The position numbers and the translations under genes were made by a program. The notes under the pieces were generated by a model that did no database searches, was not told the DNA's origin, and worked only from the letters and a program-made list of their open reading frames with translations. From Eubacteriaceae bacterium UBA7485 (GTDB lineage Bacteria > Bacillota > Clostridia > Eubacteriales > Eubacteriaceae), in contig DLOL01000052.1 in the NCBI GenBank assembly GCA_002478485.1, forward strand, positions 2,503 to 10,878: DNA of 8,376 nt. Direction: 5' to 3'. How positions within the stretch are numbered: the first letter of the stretch is position 1; every line of letters starts with the position of its first letter. Shown here one piece after another: positions 6,018-8,376 of the stretch.

Positions 6018-7169
6018 CTAAATCAGCGTACGATATATTTTCTCGATGTCCTGCTGGTTCGGAAGCCGCCTCGTATTCTGAGGACTTCCAGAAATTAAGG
6101 CATCTTTTGCCATCTTCGGAATTTTCTCAATAAAGTCTTCTCTTTCCACGCCATATTCAGAAAGAGTAGGAATTTCAAGCTCACAAGTCAGTTCATGCAG
6201 CTTCTTTAAGAACTTTTCCGCAGCGGTTCTCTCCGAGTCTTTTTCAGATGCACTTCCTGTTTGTCTAGCCAGCTCGGAAAAACGATTAACTGCTCCGGGA
6301 AGTGCAAACTCCAGACAGTTTTCGAGGAGCATAGCATTCGACAGCCCGTGAGGAATATGGTAAAGCGCACCAATTGGACGGCTCATTCCGTGAATGAGCG
6401 TAACGGAGGCATTATTAAACGCAATCCCGGCTTCAAGAGCTGCCAGAGCCATCTCTTCTCTGGCTTTTAGATTTTTTCCTTCCCGATAAGCCACAGGAAG
6501 CCATTTGAGAATTCGCTTAACAGCGGAAACTGCAAATGTATCGGAAAGCGGCTGGGCTTTTCTCGATGTATACGCTTCCACACTGTGGCATAATGCGTCA
6601 AGACCTGTGAAAGCGGTAATAGCCGGAGGAGCTGTCATTGTAAAATCCGGATCAATAACTGCGACGTCCGGCATGAGAACAGATCCTTTAAGAAGCATTT
6701 TCACGTCATTTACCGTATCGGTTATGATGGTGAACTGTGTAGCTTCAGATCCAGTCCCGGCTGTTGTCGGGACCGCTATCATTGAAGGCACCTTTTCTTC
6801 TATAGAAGCACCCATAAAGTCCGTAATCTTTTTTTTTCTTTCTGCTAGCGCTGCTACAGCTTTCATAGAATCAATCGCACTTCCGCCTCCTAGCCCGAGG
6901 AGGAAATCGCACTTTCCTTCTATATAAGAATGAAGTGCTTTTTCGATCATTCGGTCTGTCGGCTCTCCTGTAATTTGATCAAATACACTGAATTCCACAC
7001 CGTTTTTCATCAGCGCTTCTTCAACCAGTCTTACATTCCCAAGTTCTGTCATCATCGGATCGGTGACAATCAGCGCTTTTTCTCCCATGGATTTAAGATA
7101 CGGACCTGCTTCAAAAAGAGCGTCTTTTCCACTCACAATCCTTCCAGGCATGATAAAATTGTCCGCCAT
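6018..7169 (-). CDS. Iron-containing alcohol dehydrogenase (group III), possible malonate-semialdehyde reductase
   Basis: A 383-residue NAD(P)-dependent dehydrogenase of the group III iron family, standard in length. GGGSAIDSMKA (94-104) is the nucleotide-binding glycine loop and PTTAGTGSEAT (134-144) the family signature. The metal ligands are all visible: D191 and H195 in TGLDALCHSVEAY, H260 in LIHGMSRPIGA, and H274 in HIPHG. The start ATG abuts the iolB stop (TAAATG, no gap), and its ribosome site GGAG (7176-7179) lies inside iolB, so it is a true operon member. Such an enzyme is not part of the Bacillus iol pathway. An aldehyde made in this pathway is malonate semialdehyde, so reduction to 3-hydroxypropionate with NADH is the simplest role; it would also regenerate NAD+ for IolG. 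Alternatives are oxidation of another polyol or reduction of a different aldehyde. Family certain, substrate inferred. Confidence 0.92.
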   Translation of the reverse strand: MADNFIMPGRIVSGKDALFEAGPYLKSMGEKALIVTDPMMTELGNVRLVEEALMKNGVEFSVFDQITGEPTDRMIEKALHSYIEGKCDFLLGLGGGSAIDSMKAVAALAERKKKITDFMGASIEEKVPSMIAVPTTAGTGSEATQFTIITDTVNDVKMLLKGSVLMPDVAVIDPDFTMTAPPAITAFTGLDALCHSVEAYTSRKAQPLSDTFAVSAVKRILKWLPVAYREGKNLKAREEMALAALEAGIAFNNASVTLIHGMSRPIGALYHIPHGLSNAMLLENCLEFALPGAVNRFSELARQTGSASEKDSERTAAEKFLKKLHELTCELEIPTLSEYGVEREDFIEKIPKMAKDALISGSPQNTRRLPNQQDIEKIYRTLI

Positions 7170-7952
7170 TTATCTCTCCTCTCCATGCAACCAAGTATAT
7201 CGTTCGTCTTCCACCCGGTCCGTCTGCAACCATGGGTTTCCATCAAGGTGACGGATCATCCAACAGGTATACATCTGAAATCCAGGAGCGCATGCCTGCG
7301 GATGGAGCTCTCCTCCCGGGATAGCTGAAAACGAACCGTCCGTTGACTTAAAAACCTTGTCACCGACAAAACTTGCACCAAAACCTTCAGGATGATCGAA
7401 TTTAAAATAATAACATTCCGGCTGGGGATGACTGTGCGGAAGATATCCCGACCAATTCCCCGGATCATTGAGAACTTCACCGAGGACCATGTTGGATTCA
7501 GGACAAATATCATGGTCAAAAATAGTATTCACCCGTCTTTTGGCTGTGTTTCCGAATTCGTTCAGGCAGGAGTATTTGTACGGAGCGTCAGATGGAGAAT
7601 AAAGTTTGGCGGTAAACTTTTGTTCATTAATGGTCCTCTGGACTAGAATTTCAGAGTCTTCAATTGCCGTAATAACCACTTTTACCTCGGCCGGTACATG
7701 AATACACCAAGGCCCCTGTGTGAAAACTGATTCTCTGGAAACGATGCGATCAATAGAATCAGCCTGGATTCTGATTTTTCCTGAAAGGAGCAAAATGGCA
7801 ATTTCCTCATTCTCTTTATAAAACACCAGTTCGTCATCCCGATTCATTCGAAAAACACGAATGTCCATGTTCATATGCGCATAGTCCCCTTTATACTGGG
7901 TTAAGACTTGCTCACCGTCGGTAAATTTCGGATATCCAAACAATTTCGTCAT
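7170..7952 (-). CDS. iolB: 5-deoxy-glucuronate isomerase
   Basis: Isomerises 5-deoxy-D-glucuronate to 2-deoxy-5-keto-D-gluconate, the step before phosphorylation by IolC. The 260-residue protein is a bicupin of the IolB family (271 in Bacillus). The metal-site motif NWSGYLPHSHPQPECYYFKF (166-185) gives H173, H175 and E179, and ELHPQA (215-220) gives the fourth ligand H217. An N-terminal cupin half (about 20-110) precedes it. The C-terminus has the family WMIRHLDGNPW segment (231-241). ATG 7952-7950 has GGAG (7961-7964) eight bases upstream, just after the iolD stop, with a 14-base intergenic gap. The gene end overlaps the ribosome site of the next gene. No anomalies. Assignment is secure from motif pattern and context. 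Confidence 0.94.
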   Translation of the reverse strand: MTKLFGYPKFTDGEQVLTQYKGDYAHMNMDIRVFRMNRDDELVFYKENEEIAILLLSGKIRIQADSIDRIVSRESVFTQGPWCIHVPAEVKVVITAIEDSEILVQRTINEQKFTAKLYSPSDAPYKYSCLNEFGNTAKRRVNTIFDHDICPESNMVLGEVLNDPGNWSGYLPHSHPQPECYYFKFDHPEGFGASFVGDKVFKSTDGSFSAIPGGELHPQACAPGFQMYTCWMIRHLDGNPWLQTDRVEDERYTWLHGEER

Positions 7953-7966
7953 AGCTCATACTCCGA

Positions 7967-8376
7967 TTAATACGCTCTTGCGTCTTTACGCTCTTTTTTA
8001 ACTTCTTCCCATACTTCCCTTACATCCGGATTGATGGATGTTGAAGCCTGTCCAACATTCCACCAGGAATCATAGCCGTCCGTCATGGTTTTTGGAAGAA
8101 CCTTCAGATCAAACAGACAAGCGTTATCTTGCTTCTTTGCATCCTCAAGCGCTTCTTCAAGCTCACCAACCGTTCTGCAAGTATAAGTTTTCAGCCCGTA
8201 TCCTTCACCTATCTTGGCGTAATCGACTGGAATCAACTCACCTGTTGGTTTTTTACCATCCGTATATCGGAACTCTGTGGCCAAAGATCCTACACCATGG
8301 GTCATTTCCAGATTGTTAATGCAACCAAAACCGCAGTTGTCAAAAATAAGGATGCCATGACGGACGGCTATGATTC
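7967..8376 (-). CDS. iolD: Trihydroxycyclohexane-1,2-dione hydrolase, C-terminal 135 codons only
   Basis: The end of the thiamine-diphosphate enzyme that hydrolyses the cyclohexanedione ring to 5-deoxy-glucuronate. The frame is open to the right window edge and stops at TAA 7967-7969. The segment IFDNCGFGCINNLEMTHG is the IolD version of the end of the thiamine-diphosphate/magnesium motif. SLATEFRY, the KVLPKTMTDGYDSWWNVG block and the acidic-basic tail also match the IolD C-terminus. IolD proteins run to about 630-640 residues, so roughly 500 lie outside the window. The internal ATG at 8305-8303 is not a start; coding continues upstream of it in frame with clear family sequence. It is followed by iolB after 14 bases. 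Operon order D-B-(dehydrogenase)-E-G differs from the Bacillus order. Confidence 0.93.
   Translation of the reverse strand, partial: IIAVRHGILIFDNCGFGCINNLEMTHGVGSLATEFRYTDGKKPTGELIPVDYAKIGEGYGLKTYTCRTVGELEEALEDAKKQDNACLFDLKVLPKTMTDGYDSWWNVGQASTSINPDVREVWEEVKKERKDARAY

Noticed and set aside
6608..6621. cre-like TGAAAGCGGTAATA inside the iron dehydrogenase gene
   Set aside because: It misses a fixed cytosine and the flanking A/T of the consensus, and lies in well-conserved coding sequence, so chance is the simplest explanation despite the Bacillus precedent of an intragenic cre.
6505..6927. Plus-strand open frame of 140 codons opposite the iron dehydrogenase
   Set aside because: Lies wholly within a gene with complete catalytic motifs; no independent evidence of coding.

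Overview
The window is one strand-coherent metabolic locus. All nine genes I can support lie on the minus strand, packed end to end with short or zero gaps. It is the distal part of a myo-inositol catabolism (iol) operon. Shine-Dalgarno sites are strong (AAGGAG/GGAGAG type), promoters look like sigma-A sites, and there is a perfect match to the catabolite-responsive element (cre) consensus. GC is moderate by eye. Together with a clostridial-type crotonase and the protein sequence style, this suggests a Firmicute, probably an anaerobic fermenter of the Clostridia or a related class. I cannot name the genus from this window.

Layout in transcription order (right to left): the C-terminal 135 codons of iolD (7967-8376, cut by the window edge); iolB (7170-7952); an iron-dependent alcohol dehydrogenase (6018-7169); iolE (5098-5997); iolG (4024-5052); a class II ketose-bisphosphate-type aldolase in the iolJ position (3174-4022); a LacI-family regulator (2023-3072) with its own apparent promoter; a GPH-family cation symporter (542-1963); then a hairpin, a small promoter/operator region and the first 140 codons of a crotonase (1-420, cut by the left edge). 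The operon promoter and any iolC or iolA must lie to the right, outside the window.

The enzymes form a recognisable route. The symporter probably imports inositol or a related polyol. IolG oxidises it to scyllo-inosose (2-keto-myo-inositol), IolE dehydrates this, IolD opens the ring and IolB isomerises the product. After phosphorylation (kinase not seen), the aldolase would cleave 2-deoxy-5-keto-gluconate 6-phosphate to dihydroxyacetone phosphate and malonate semialdehyde. No malonate semialdehyde dehydrogenase (iolA) is present here. Instead an iron alcohol dehydrogenase sits inside the operon and a crotonase follows it. This suggests a reductive outlet: malonate semialdehyde to 3-hydroxypropionate, then through CoA esters to acrylyl-CoA and propionate. 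That pathway reading is inference.

The most interesting non-coding signal surrounds the lacI promoter. A 13-bp inverted repeat (3154-3166 with 3069-3083) would, in read-through mRNA only, base-pair the lacI ribosome site and start codon. Transcripts from the internal promoter lack the upstream arm. This looks like a switch that silences regulator translation from operon-length mRNA. Other regulatory signals are a perfect cre/LacI-type palindrome just upstream of the transporter ribosome site and a GCTAA-n3-TTAGC palindrome inside the crotonase promoter. No mobile element, RNA gene, CRISPR array or gene-free stretch over 300 bases was seen.
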